NCBI GenBank assembly: GCA_963550135.1
Contig: CAUVBP010000002.1
Location: 37,323 to 101,322, forward strand
Direction of reading: 5' to 3'
Origin: Saccharimonas sp963550135
GTDB lineage: Bacteria; Patescibacteriota; Saccharimonadia; Saccharimonadales; Saccharimonadaceae
DNA length: 64,000 nt
Position 1 is the stretch's first letter; the number at the start of each line of letters is the position of its first letter. This document shows positions 40,693-48,301 of the stretch, piece after piece. A program made the position numbers and the translations under genes. A model generated the notes under the pieces. That model worked only from the letters and a program-made list of their open reading frames with translations. It was not told where the DNA came from and ran no database searches.

Positions 40693-41037
40693 ATGGCTGA
40701 GAAAAGGGAGCCACCCCTAGCTATTAAACTACTCCTCGAGTTTTTTTATGACTCGGGGATAGTTTTCGAGTGGGACTATGTCCCGCTCGATTTTGTTGCC
40801 CCCCGTCCGCCCACGTATGTGTGGGTGTGGCGAGTGTACCCGAGAACCGGGGGTGTGCTTACACGCCTCCGGTTCTCGGGGTTGGGGATGATTGAGGAGG
40901 TGAGAAACATTAAAATTGAAAAGCCCCCTCGGTCTATAATCTTTTTTGACCTCAGCCAAGCTGAGGTCAAAAAACTTCGTTACCACCCACGAGACGGGTG
41001 GGACGTTGTGAGGGTAATTTACGATAGTCTCGTGTGA
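40693..41037 (+). CDS. Possible 114-residue protein inside the hairpin-dense locus
   Basis: The frame starts MAEKREPPLAIKLLLEFFYD with GAGGAG about 8 nt upstream and ends VVRVIYDSLV. It is Pro/Val/Arg/Trp-rich (APRPPTYVWVWRVYPRTGG) and matches no family I know. Codon use (CCC, CGG, CTC) differs from the neighbours. Seven of the strong hairpins lie wholly within this frame, and the opposite strand is also open for 119 codons over the same span, both of which argue against coding. It is kept as an alternative to the RNA reading. Confidence 0.35.
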   Translation: MAEKREPPLAIKLLLEFFYDSGIVFEWDYVPLDFVAPRPPTYVWVWRVYPRTGGVLTRLRFSGLGMIEEVRNIKIEKPPRSIIFFDLSQAEVKKLRYHPRDGWDVVRVIYDSLV

Positions 41038-41106
41038 TACTCTCCCACTCCACCCCGGCGGAGGTTGCCTGGCCTTGCTTGGCTGCAACTCTCGCCGGGG
41101 CGGCAG

Positions 41107-41138
41107 ACCCCTCTTCGCGCCAGGAGGGGTATTTCATT
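41107..41138 (+). terminator. Terminator-like end of the structured locus
   Basis: ACCCCTC (41107-41113) pairs with GAGGGGT (41124-41130), followed by ATTTCATT; the T-run is weak. It directly follows the GC-rich stem 41053-41100. Confidence 0.55.
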
Positions 41139-41149
41139 AGGTAATCTTA

Positions 41150-41178
41150 TTGACTTTTTATCACGTTTATGCTAAAAT
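41150..41178 (+). promoter_or_regulatory. Promoter of the nucleotidyltransferase-like gene
   Basis: TTGACT (41150-41155), spacer TTTTATCACGTTTATGC (17 nt), TAAAAT (41173-41178), ending 6 nt before the ATG at 41185. Confidence 0.8.
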
Positions 41179-41184
41179 AAAAAG

Positions 41185-42207
41185 ATGGAGAGAACAAAAC
41201 TTACACCCAAGGATATTCAGCCAAATATCCATCGGCCGCGTTCGTTAGCAGCACTAGACAAGGGCGAACGCCAAATAATTCCAGAGAGAGACTGCAACGA
41301 GGTATATAACTATAAGCTGCCGGCCGAAATTATAGGACGGGCAAACCTGGGCTTTGACCTGGACGAGCTGCCAGAGTATATAGGCCTCAAAGGCGGTGCG
41401 GCGCGTCAGGTGCTCGAGGCACTAGTTGACGATAGCCGCGAACTGACGTCGCCGCGCGATGTTGATTTGGTGGTTCTCGAAGAAAAACTTGAAGGTAGCG
41501 ATAGCGATGATGTCGATGAAACCATCTACGATTTGTCGTGCCGTTTCTCGCCACGCGATACGATGCATGGTTACGGGGCAGAGCGGATTGGTTCGGTCAA
41601 TGAGCATATGGAGGAATGCGATTTCACAATTAATCAAGTCCTCGTTTGTAGAGGCCCTAACGGCTGGGAGCTGAAAGCGACCACGCAGGCAGTGCTAGAT
41701 ACAGCCGAGCATATTATCCGGCCGACGGTTTATGAGCATAACGAGCATCATCAACTTGGTAACAAATTAGCGCTCAAGGCGGTGCGGCTGCTTTCAGAGA
41801 TGCAAGTTCGCGGTGTTGATGATGCGCGCATTGAAGGCGTGAGTCTGCCGCACGAGCTGTACGGTGACCCGACGGACGATTATTTCATGCAGGCATTGCA
41901 GCTGGATAAAGCGTTGGAATCTGGTGTAGATACCGAGGTAGCCGAGCGTTATGCGGCGAATCTTAAGAGTTTAGATATGATGCCATATGGTATTGAGTAT
42001 GAGCATGGCGACGCGGTGTCATTGTACGAAGCATTGATAGAAGAGGCAAATTTTAATCCGTCGGAGGGCGCTTATGAATTTGTCCGAATGAGCAGAGAGA
42101 GGCGCTTGAGCCTTGGCGGGGTAGCGCGATTCGGCGATGAAGTCGAGGAGTTGCTACAGCAAGTGCCAGACCGCTATGCTAGCGATTACTACGACGCCAA
42201 AAAGTAG
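41185..42207 (+). CDS. Nucleotidyltransferase related to CCA-adding/poly(A) polymerase head domain
   Basis: 340 residues. Seen: GLKGGAARQVLE (about 67-78), then SPRDVDLVV (89-97) with carboxylates Asp92 and Asp94, and CDFTINQVLV near 150, a pattern like the GG-...-DxD-...-DFTINA signature of the Pol-beta type tRNA nucleotidyltransferase head. The rest is helical and Glu-rich and does not match the usual CCA neck and body by eye. It could be a diverged CCA enzyme or a separate nucleotidyltransferase. The tRNAs in this window encode CCA, so a CCA enzyme would be for repair. It is leaderless with a near-consensus promoter, directly after the structured locus. Confidence 0.7.
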   Translation: MERTKLTPKDIQPNIHRPRSLAALDKGERQIIPERDCNEVYNYKLPAEIIGRANLGFDLDELPEYIGLKGGAARQVLEALVDDSRELTSPRDVDLVVLEEKLEGSDSDDVDETIYDLSCRFSPRDTMHGYGAERIGSVNEHMEECDFTINQVLVCRGPNGWELKATTQAVLDTAEHIIRPTVYEHNEHHQLGNKLALKAVRLLSEMQVRGVDDARIEGVSLPHELYGDPTDDYFMQALQLDKALESGVDTEVAERYAANLKSLDMMPYGIEYEHGDAVSLYEALIEEANFNPSEGAYEFVRMSRERRLSLGGVARFGDEVEELLQQVPDRYASDYYDAKK

Positions 42208-42219
42208 TATACTAGGTAT

Positions 42220-42771
42220 ATGAAAGCGAGTTTCAAGCCGAAAAAAATTCTGTGGATGGATCTGGAAATGACCGGATTGGATCCGGCGCATGATGAGATT
42301 TTGGAGGTGGCGGCGATTGCGACGGATTGGGATTTTACGGAAATCGCTACTTATGAAGGCGTGGTGCGGCATGAGCCGGCGAAACTGAAACGACTGCTTG
42401 ACCGCAATGCTAGCTTTTGGAATGAACATCCGGAGGCGCGGCGCGGTTTGGAGCAACAAAATGCCTCGGGCAAGCCGCTGGCCGAGGTGGAGCATGATTT
42501 GCTGGCGTTTTGCGATGAGCATTTTGCGGACGAGCCGCGGATTTTGCTGGGCGGCAACTCAATCCATCAAGATCGGCGGTTTATTGACGGGTGGTGGCCT
42601 ACGTTGTCAAAAAGGCTACACTATCGGATGTTAGATGTCAGTGCCTGGAAAGTGGTGTTTGAGGGTAAATACGGCAAGAAATTTGCCAAACCAGAGGATC
42701 ATCGGGCACTGGAGGATATTCGCGGCAGTATTCAAGAATTAAAATATTATTTGAAAAAGGTGAAGGCGTGA
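42220..42771 (+). CDS. orn: Oligoribonuclease
   Basis: 183 residues, DEDDh 3'-5' exonuclease that degrades 2-5 nt RNA fragments and pGpG. Seen: WMDLEMTGLDPAHDEILEVA (about 13-32; Asp15, Glu17), GNSIHQDRRFID (central Asp), MLDVSAWK and the late HRALEDIRGSIQEL with catalytic His and Asp. TATACT ends 6 nt before the ATG. The end overlaps the CorA gene by 4 bp (GTGA). Confidence 0.95.
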   Translation: MKASFKPKKILWMDLEMTGLDPAHDEILEVAAIATDWDFTEIATYEGVVRHEPAKLKRLLDRNASFWNEHPEARRGLEQQNASGKPLAEVEHDLLAFCDEHFADEPRILLGGNSIHQDRRFIDGWWPTLSKRLHYRMLDVSAWKVVFEGKYGKKFAKPEDHRALEDIRGSIQELKYYLKKVKA

Positions 42772-43634
42772 CAGATAAAATATGGCATGATATCAGCGAT
42801 GATTCTCTAGAAGTACGGCAAAGTTTAATTGAAAAATTAAACTTATCGGAGTTGCAGCGGCGGATTTTGATTGAGAACCGTTGGCTGCCGCAAGCGGTCG
42901 AAGGCGGCGATTGGCTACTGATTAAGGCAGAAATCCCGAGTATTGAACGCCGCAATGTCCATTGGCAAGGGTTGACGATTTTGCTCAGCAAAAACAAAGT
43001 TATCACCTTGCACCGCGACGAATTAGATAGCGAGGTTGCCGAGCGGATTGAAGCGTACCGGCCAGGTGCTCTGTCGCCGTCGCTAATTGCAGCAACGATG
43101 ATTCAATTTACAGTCGAGCAGTATATGCCGATTCTTAACTCAATTGACGACGTAACCGATCAATTAGAAGATACAATGATTCGCGATCCGGGCAAGCATC
43201 AGTTGCAGCAACTTTTTGTGTATAAGCGCCAATTGGCGGATTTGCGCAAAGTGATTTTGCCGCTGATGAATATGCTAAATGGTTTGAGTAATGGTCGGTA
43301 TAGCATTTTCGACGAAAAGTGCGCGATTTATGCGCGCGACAGCTATGATTATGCTTGGCGCGTGCACGAGCTGATTGATACCATGCGCGATTTATTGACT
43401 AGTGCTCTGGATATGTATCTGTCGGTGGTGTCCAACAGAATGAACGATGTGATGAAGCGCTTGACGATTGTAACGACGATATTTATGCCGATGTCGTTTT
43501 TGACGGGTCTGGCAGGCATGAATTTTTCGCAGCTGCCGTTTCATAGCGATGTAATGTTTTGGATAACGATAGCGCTGCTGGTCGTTTTGCCGATATTGAT
43601 GCTGGTATACTTTATACGGAGCAAATGGCTATGA
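42768..43634 (+). CDS. corA: CorA-like divalent cation transporter
   Basis: 288 residues with a GTG start at 42768 overlapping the orn stop. Seen: a cytoplasmic N-terminal domain, a long stalk helix (about 105-225) and two C-terminal membrane helices (about 232-250 and 263-283) with the selectivity motif GMN in TGLAGMNFSQLPF. Known: pentameric Mg2+ or Co2+ uptake channel. The DFFG-type end is absent. The stop overlaps the next start (ATGA at 43631). It belongs to the orn-corA-yjbR transcription unit. Confidence 0.93.
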   Translation: MTDKIWHDISDDSLEVRQSLIEKLNLSELQRRILIENRWLPQAVEGGDWLLIKAEIPSIERRNVHWQGLTILLSKNKVITLHRDELDSEVAERIEAYRPGALSPSLIAATMIQFTVEQYMPILNSIDDVTDQLEDTMIRDPGKHQLQQLFVYKRQLADLRKVILPLMNMLNGLSNGRYSIFDEKCAIYARDSYDYAWRVHELIDTMRDLLTSALDMYLSVVSNRMNDVMKRLTIVTTIFMPMSFLTGLAGMNFSQLPFHSDVMFWITIALLVVLPILMLVYFIRSKWL

Positions 43635-43969
43635 CGCACCAGCAGTTTGAAGAGTTTTTGCTAAGTTTGCCAGGCGCCTGGTTGGACTATCCGTTTGGCG
43701 ATAAGGTGGCTGTGTACAAAGTCGGTCGCAAAGATGCTGGTCAAAGCGAAAAAATGTTCGCATTGATAGCCGAAAATTCGAAACCGTTACGAGTAAGTTT
43801 GAAGTGCGATCCACAGTTGTCGTTAAAGTTACAACAAAAATATGAGTCGGTCCAGCCAGGCTTTCACCTCAATAAAAAACACTGGATTACGGTGATTTGC
43901 AGCGGACAACTCAGCGACGAAGAACTTTTTGATCTGGCGCGGTTAAGTTATCGGCTGGTGACGGAATAG
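43631..43969 (+). CDS. YjbR/MmcQ-family small protein
   Basis: 112 residues from the ATG at 43631, which overlaps the corA stop and has GGAG 9 nt upstream; an ATG 6 nt earlier has poor spacing. Seen: MTHQQFEEFLLSLPGAWLDYPFGDKVAVYKVG, then FALIAENSKPLRVSLKCDP and GFHLNKKHWITVIC, the CyaY-like YjbR fold (DUF419). Known for the family: small DNA-binding-like fold, function unclear. Last gene of the orn set. Confidence 0.88.
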   Translation: MTHQQFEEFLLSLPGAWLDYPFGDKVAVYKVGRKDAGQSEKMFALIAENSKPLRVSLKCDPQLSLKLQQKYESVQPGFHLNKKHWITVICSGQLSDEELFDLARLSYRLVTE

Positions 43970-43972
43970 CTG

Positions 43973-44875
43973 CTACTGCTTGGTTGAAGCGAAGTCGTGG
44001 TAGGCCTTGAGGATGACATCAAGATTTTTGGTAGATTCGTCGCAGAACGAGCGGATTGATTTGGAGTCGCTAACCTTTTTAAGCTTGTTGAGTTGCGACT
44101 TTAAAATGGTTAATTCGTAAGTCATGGCGGTGGCGTAGCTGCTGTCAAGCTTACCTTTTTGGTAGGAATCGTTGAGCTTTTTCTGCAGGGCTTCTAGGTA
44201 GTTTTTTTCGGTACTAGAGGATTTTTTCTGGATTTTGCGCTCTTTGATGATGGCGTCTAGCCTGGTCTGCATGGTCGTCAGGGTGCTGTTGAGCGCAGTG
44301 TTGGCCTCGGCAATTTCAGTCTGCGTCAGGCGGCCTTCGTTTTCGTCGACGACTTTGTTCAGCGTATCGGTGCGGTCGCGGATCGGCTGGATCAGACTGT
44401 TGGCATCAGATGCGCCAGGGTTGATGATTAGAATCAAAATGATGATAACGCTAGCAATAACAGTGCCAATGAGCGCAAATATAGCGATTCGATTGATGGT
44501 GTGTTGTTCTTGCGGAGCGATGCGGTTAAGGTAGTCAACAGTATTATAATCATCATCCGAGCTGCTGGCGTAAACCGGGAAGGTACTTAGCGGCTGCGGT
44601 CCTGTGTCGTACGATGGCGCGGTTTGGTTAATTTGCGGTAGTTGATCAGGCTGATTAGTTGCCAGGCTGGATGTTTGCTGCGGGTATGTCGGCGGCTGCG
44701 ACTGGGCGGCTTGGCTATTGTAATACAGATTAGGCGCCATTTGCTGCTGCGGTGTTTGCTGGCCGTAGACCTGATTGTACGGTGCAGCTGGCTGCTGCGG
44801 GTTTTCTGGCGGTAAATTATTAGCAGAACCCTGCGAATACGGTTGTTGCGGATTGGTGTACGGGTCCTGATTCAT
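43973..44875 (-). CDS. Membrane protein with Gln/Pro-rich cytosolic arm and helical exported domain
   Basis: 300 residues from the ATG at 44875 (MNQDPYTNPQQP); TTAAAT on minus ends 6 nt upstream, so the longer open frame upstream is not used. Residues 1-125 are Gln/Pro/Asn/Tyr-rich and disordered. One membrane helix follows (about 129-153, IFALIGTVIASVIIILILII). The C-terminal part (155-300) is a helical coiled-coil domain (VDENEGRLTQTEIAEANTAL). The family is not recognised. Divergent from dnaG with 54 bp between starts. Possibly an envelope scaffold. Confidence 0.75.
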   Translation of the reverse strand: MNQDPYTNPQQPYSQGSANNLPPENPQQPAAPYNQVYGQQTPQQQMAPNLYYNSQAAQSQPPTYPQQTSSLATNQPDQLPQINQTAPSYDTGPQPLSTFPVYASSSDDDYNTVDYLNRIAPQEQHTINRIAIFALIGTVIASVIIILILIINPGASDANSLIQPIRDRTDTLNKVVDENEGRLTQTEIAEANTALNSTLTTMQTRLDAIIKERKIQKKSSSTEKNYLEALQKKLNDSYQKGKLDSSYATAMTYELTILKSQLNKLKKVSDSKSIRSFCDESTKNLDVILKAYHDFASTKQ

Positions 44876-44929
44876 ATCTATATTTAACCACAACCGATAA
44901 CAGAGGTAAAGAGTGATATACTAAAATGT

Positions 44930-46690
44930 ATGGATGCCAAGGAGGAAATTCGCTCGCGGCTCAATATCGAAGATGTGATTGGCGAATATGTTGAGCTAAA
45001 GCGGGCAGGGCGCAGCTATAAGGGGTTAAGTCCGTTTACTGGCGAGAAAACGCCAAGCTTCTTCGTAAGTCCTGAAAAAAATATTTGGCATGATTTCTCG
45101 AGCAACAAAGGCGGCGATGTCTTCGCTTTTGTAATGGAGGCCGAGGGGATGGATTTTCGCCAGGCGATGGAATTTTTGGCGCGCAAAGCTGGGGTTGATC
45201 TCAGCGAATATCAATCGGCTGGTGCCAAGAAGCGCAGCGCCTACAAAAAGCGGCTGTTGGCAGCCAACGAGCTAGCAGCACGATATTTCCAACAGAGTTT
45301 ATTGCGTAGCCAGCAGGCGATTGAATATGTTTTTAAGCAGCGAGGATTGTCGCGGCAAACTGTTCAGAATTTTCAGATTGGTTATGCGCCGGATAGCGGC
45401 ACGGCGTTGCTGGCGGCGCTCGAAAAAAGAGGTTTTACTAAGCGAGAGATCAACGACGCGGGGCTATTAAACCGCTATGGCAAAGATTTGTTTCGCGGTC
45501 GAATGATGATACCGTTGATGGATCAGGGCGGGCAAGTAATTGGCTTTACCGGGCGGATTATTGGCAATGTGCCGAATGCGCCGAAATATCTGAATACGCC
45601 GCAGACATTACTATATGATAAGGGTCGTCATATTTTCGCGTTGAGCCAAGCCAAAGAGGCGATCCGCAAAAGTGGCTTCGTAGTGATGGTTGAGGGGAAC
45701 TTGGATGTAGTTAGCAGCCACCAAGCGGGCGTAGCGCAAACAGTAGCGACCGCTGGCACGTCGATGACTGAAAATCATCTCAAAGCGGTCAAGCGGCTGA
45801 CAGGCGATGTTCGCCTCTGTTATGATGGTGATAAAGCGGGTGTGGCAGCGACCGAGCGGGCAATTGAGCTGGCCTCGCATGAGGGTGTTGAGCTAACGAT
45901 TATTTCGTTGCCAGGTGGCGCTAAAGATCCAGATGAATTGATCAAATCGAGTGTTCAGGCGTGGCGCGAAGCGGTAACTCGCAACGAGCCAGCTGTCGAA
46001 TGGGTGCTGCGCCAGCATGCCGAGCGCTGTGATTTAGATACGGCGGTCGGCCGGCGAACTTTTACTACGGCAGCACTGCGAATAGTGCGCGGGCTAGCTG
46101 ACCCCGTCGAGCGCGAATACTATATCAAGCGGATAGCTACTATGTCGCATACTAGCGAGGAGGCGGTGCGCCAAAAATTAGCTGGCGAGCCAGTCAAGAA
46201 ACAAACTTTCAAACCCGTTGTTGCAAATACATCGATTATTAAGAACGAACAGGCGGTGCTAGAGGATAACATTTTGGCTTTGGCGCTTTATGATGCTAGG
46301 TGTTTAGAAGAATTGCGCCGCGCCGGCCGCCAGCAGTGGAGCAGCGCTGAGCGAGAGTTATTAGCGACGGTACTCCTCGAAGAAGACGATCTGCAAAATC
46401 GCCCTAAAAAGTTGCAAAAAGCTGATATTTATGTAAAAATGGTATCATTGCGCGCTGAGGAGCGTTATGCAGCATGGGATAGCGGCGATCGCTATGTCGC
46501 GATGTGCCAACTGCTGCGGGATAAAGAGGATAAACATAACAAACAAACTCAACAAGAATTATTAGCTAAGTTACGCGACGCTGAAGCTGCTGGCGATGAG
46601 GCAGCGGCTAGAGAGTTGCGTGCGGCACTCAATAACATAATCAAGGAGAAAGCTCGTGACAAACGACGACCAAGCGCAGAAGCCATCTGA
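44930..46690 (+). CDS. dnaG: DNA primase with zinc ligands replaced
   Basis: 586 residues. Makes RNA primers at the replication fork. Seen: an N-terminal CHC2-type domain in which the four zinc ligands are gone: the usual C-PFH and C-x2-C read SPFT (Ser34, Thr37) and HDFSS (Asp55, Ser58), while the flanking EKTPSF and KGGDVF are kept. The catalytic core follows, with the TOPRIM segments VVMVEGNLDVVSSHQAG and LCYDGDKAG, and a C-terminal helicase-interaction region. TATACT ends 7 nt before the ATG. It overlaps rpoD by 35 bp, the remains of the classical macromolecular synthesis operon without rpsU. Confidence 0.95.
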   Translation: MDAKEEIRSRLNIEDVIGEYVELKRAGRSYKGLSPFTGEKTPSFFVSPEKNIWHDFSSNKGGDVFAFVMEAEGMDFRQAMEFLARKAGVDLSEYQSAGAKKRSAYKKRLLAANELAARYFQQSLLRSQQAIEYVFKQRGLSRQTVQNFQIGYAPDSGTALLAALEKRGFTKREINDAGLLNRYGKDLFRGRMMIPLMDQGGQVIGFTGRIIGNVPNAPKYLNTPQTLLYDKGRHIFALSQAKEAIRKSGFVVMVEGNLDVVSSHQAGVAQTVATAGTSMTENHLKAVKRLTGDVRLCYDGDKAGVAATERAIELASHEGVELTIISLPGGAKDPDELIKSSVQAWREAVTRNEPAVEWVLRQHAERCDLDTAVGRRTFTTAALRIVRGLADPVEREYYIKRIATMSHTSEEAVRQKLAGEPVKKQTFKPVVANTSIIKNEQAVLEDNILALALYDARCLEELRRAGRQQWSSAERELLATVLLEEDDLQNRPKKLQKADIYVKMVSLRAEERYAAWDSGDRYVAMCQLLRDKEDKHNKQTQQELLAKLRDAEAAGDEAAARELRAALNNIIKEKARDKRRPSAEAI

Positions 46691-47633
46691 CGACAATATA
46701 CAAGATCAGGACATCAATGAGCCTGATATCAACGATTTGATGGACGAAGATACTCCTGAAGATGTACTCAATGCTAATCAATATTTCGATGATATTTCGG
46801 ATGACTCAGTGCGGCTGCATTTGCGCGAGATTGGCAAAATCCCGCTGCTGAGCGCCGAGGAAGAACTAGAATTGGCAAAACGCGTCAAAGAAGGCGACAA
46901 AAAAGCTAAAGATAAAATGGCCGAAGCAAATATGCGCCTGGTGGTGTCGATCGCTAAGCGGTATTCGGGCCGCGGCTTAGACTTCTTGGATTTGATTCAA
47001 GAAGGCCACACTGGTTTGTTGCGCGCGGTTGAAAAATTTGATCCGGATAAAGGCTTTAAATTCTCGACTTATGCCACCTGGTGGATTCGCCAGGCGATTA
47101 CCCGGGCGATTGCTGATCAGGCGCGAACGATTCGTATTCCAGTTCATATGGTAGAAACCATCAATAAATTGTTGCGCACGCAGCGGCGCATGACGCAGGA
47201 GCTGAATCGCGAGCCAACGATTGAAGAGCTAGCTAAAGAGCTAGAGATGGAACCAGAAAAAGTCGAATATGTCATGAAAATCAAGCAGGACATTTCGAGT
47301 TTGGACGCTGGCGTCGGTCGCGACGGCGATGATGAAGGCGAGTCGGTGCTGGGCGATTTCATTGAAGATGAAGGTACGATTAGTCCGGAGGAATCGGCCT
47401 CAAATCAGCTGTTAAAGGAACAAGTTAAAGATTTGCTAGGTACGTTGAGCGATCGCGAACAAAAGATCGTCCGGATGCGCTTTGGTCTGGATAATGGCAA
47501 GAGCCACACGCTCGAAGAGGTCGGCCAAGAATTTGCAGTGACGCGCGAGCGAATTCGCCAGATTGAAGCTAAAGCGCTAGCAAAATTACGCAAGCATAAA
47601 GACGCTAAAAAACTTTATACTTATCTGCAATAA
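46656..47633 (+). CDS. rpoD: Primary RNA polymerase sigma factor
   Basis: 325 residues with a GTG start at 46656 inside the end of dnaG; AAGGAG lies about 7 nt upstream. Seen: an acidic N-terminus without region 1.1, region 1.2 (DSVRLHLREIGKIPLLSAEEE), region 2 with GLDFLDLIQEGHTGLLRAVEKFDPDKGFKFSTYATWWIRQ (split here by description only), region 3, and region 4 with TLEEVGQEFAVTRERIRQIE. Region 2.4 and 4.2 are standard, in keeping with TTGACW and TATAAT boxes seen across the window. Transcribed with dnaG. Confidence 0.96.
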   Translation: MTNDDQAQKPSDDNIQDQDINEPDINDLMDEDTPEDVLNANQYFDDISDDSVRLHLREIGKIPLLSAEEELELAKRVKEGDKKAKDKMAEANMRLVVSIAKRYSGRGLDFLDLIQEGHTGLLRAVEKFDPDKGFKFSTYATWWIRQAITRAIADQARTIRIPVHMVETINKLLRTQRRMTQELNREPTIEELAKELEMEPEKVEYVMKIKQDISSLDAGVGRDGDDEGESVLGDFIEDEGTISPEESASNQLLKEQVKDLLGTLSDREQKIVRMRFGLDNGKSHTLEEVGQEFAVTRERIRQIEAKALAKLRKHKDAKKLYTYLQ

Positions 47634-47648
47634 CTTTGGTTTTAGGTG

Positions 47649-48230
47649 TTATAAGTTAACAAAACCAGTTGTACTGAGCAGCGAATTAATCTTGGCATAT
47701 AGCGCAGTAATATCGCTGTCGTTAATTAAATAATAATCAGCGATAGCTATTGGTCCGCCTTTTTCGATGTCTTCGATCTCTGACCAATCGCGCTGGTTAG
47801 CTTGTTCGGCAGTGAATGGCCGCTCGGGGCGAGTTGCGAGACGGCGGTGGCGCAAATGTTTTGGTGCGACAATGGCAGCAACGATGAGCTCGCCAGGAAA
47901 CTCGTGTTTGAGGAACTTGTACTCTGTCCAAGAATAGAGCCCGTCGAACAATAAACGATGCTGGCCAGCATCAATTAAGCGGTGTAATTGCTCGGCAGCG
48001 CGGCGGACGATAACGTCTTTGCCGTCGCGTTCGCGCCACTGTTTGCGAAATTCGGCTTGCGATTCGGGCGTGATCTCAACGCCTCGGGCGCGCATTTCGT
48101 CGTACAAAATGCCGCCGCCGTAGATTTTGGGAAAACCTTTGGCGGCTACGAAATTGGTTGCTTCGGTTTTGCCGGCGCCAGGCAATCCGACGAATGCCAA
48201 AATCTTGGCTGGTTTTTCTTGTGATGTCAT
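47649..48230 (-). CDS. P-loop kinase of nucleotide or dephospho-CoA kinase type
   Basis: 193 residues from the ATG at 48230 (MTSQEKPAKILAF); TATACT ends 6 nt upstream. Seen: Walker A GLPGAGKTEA (about 15-24), a DEMRARG region, LLFDGLYSWTEYKFLK and a LID-like RHRRLATRPERPF segment; the layout is that of AAA-17/dephospho-CoA-kinase-like small kinases. The substrate cannot be told. It is convergent with rpoD, 15 bp apart. Confidence 0.78.
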   Translation of the reverse strand: MTSQEKPAKILAFVGLPGAGKTEATNFVAAKGFPKIYGGGILYDEMRARGVEITPESQAEFRKQWRERDGKDVIVRRAAEQLHRLIDAGQHRLLFDGLYSWTEYKFLKHEFPGELIVAAIVAPKHLRHRRLATRPERPFTAEQANQRDWSEIEDIEKGGPIAIADYYLINDSDITALYAKINSLLSTTGFVNL

Positions 48231-48301
48231 AACCTTAGTATACATGATTATGGCTATATTCGCTTGTAAGTAACGGCCCTTAGATAGCGTATAATATAAA
48301 T

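Larger units (their letters stand above)
40530..41138 (+). ncRNA. Candidate large structured RNA, about 610 nt, unidentified
   Basis: An extended -10 box TGTTATAAT (40518-40523) and a terminator-like end (41107-41138) bracket a stretch in which nearly all sequence folds locally. Stems: 40524-40530/40548-40554; 40589-40596/40628-40635 with inner 40603-40608/40616-40621; 40663-40667/40673-40677; 40733-40740/40752-40759; 40766-40776/40780-40790; 40808-40814/40821-40827; 40839-40857/40862-40880 (19 bp with G-U pairs, loop CTTA); 40942-40956/40960-40974 (15 bp perfect, loop CAA); 40983-40988/40996-41001; 41053-41060/41093-41100 with inner 41064-41068/41085-41089. CACGAGAC (40988-40995) can also pair with GTCTCGTG (41027-41034), a possible pseudoknot. 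G-U pairs in several stems favour RNA-level selection. It does not show RNase P, tmRNA or SRP signatures. It could instead be a structured mRNA. Confidence 0.6.

Noticed and set aside
40524..41138. RNase P RNA, tmRNA, SRP RNA or group II intron
   Set aside because: None of the conserved core motifs of these RNAs could be found, and no intron-encoded protein is present.
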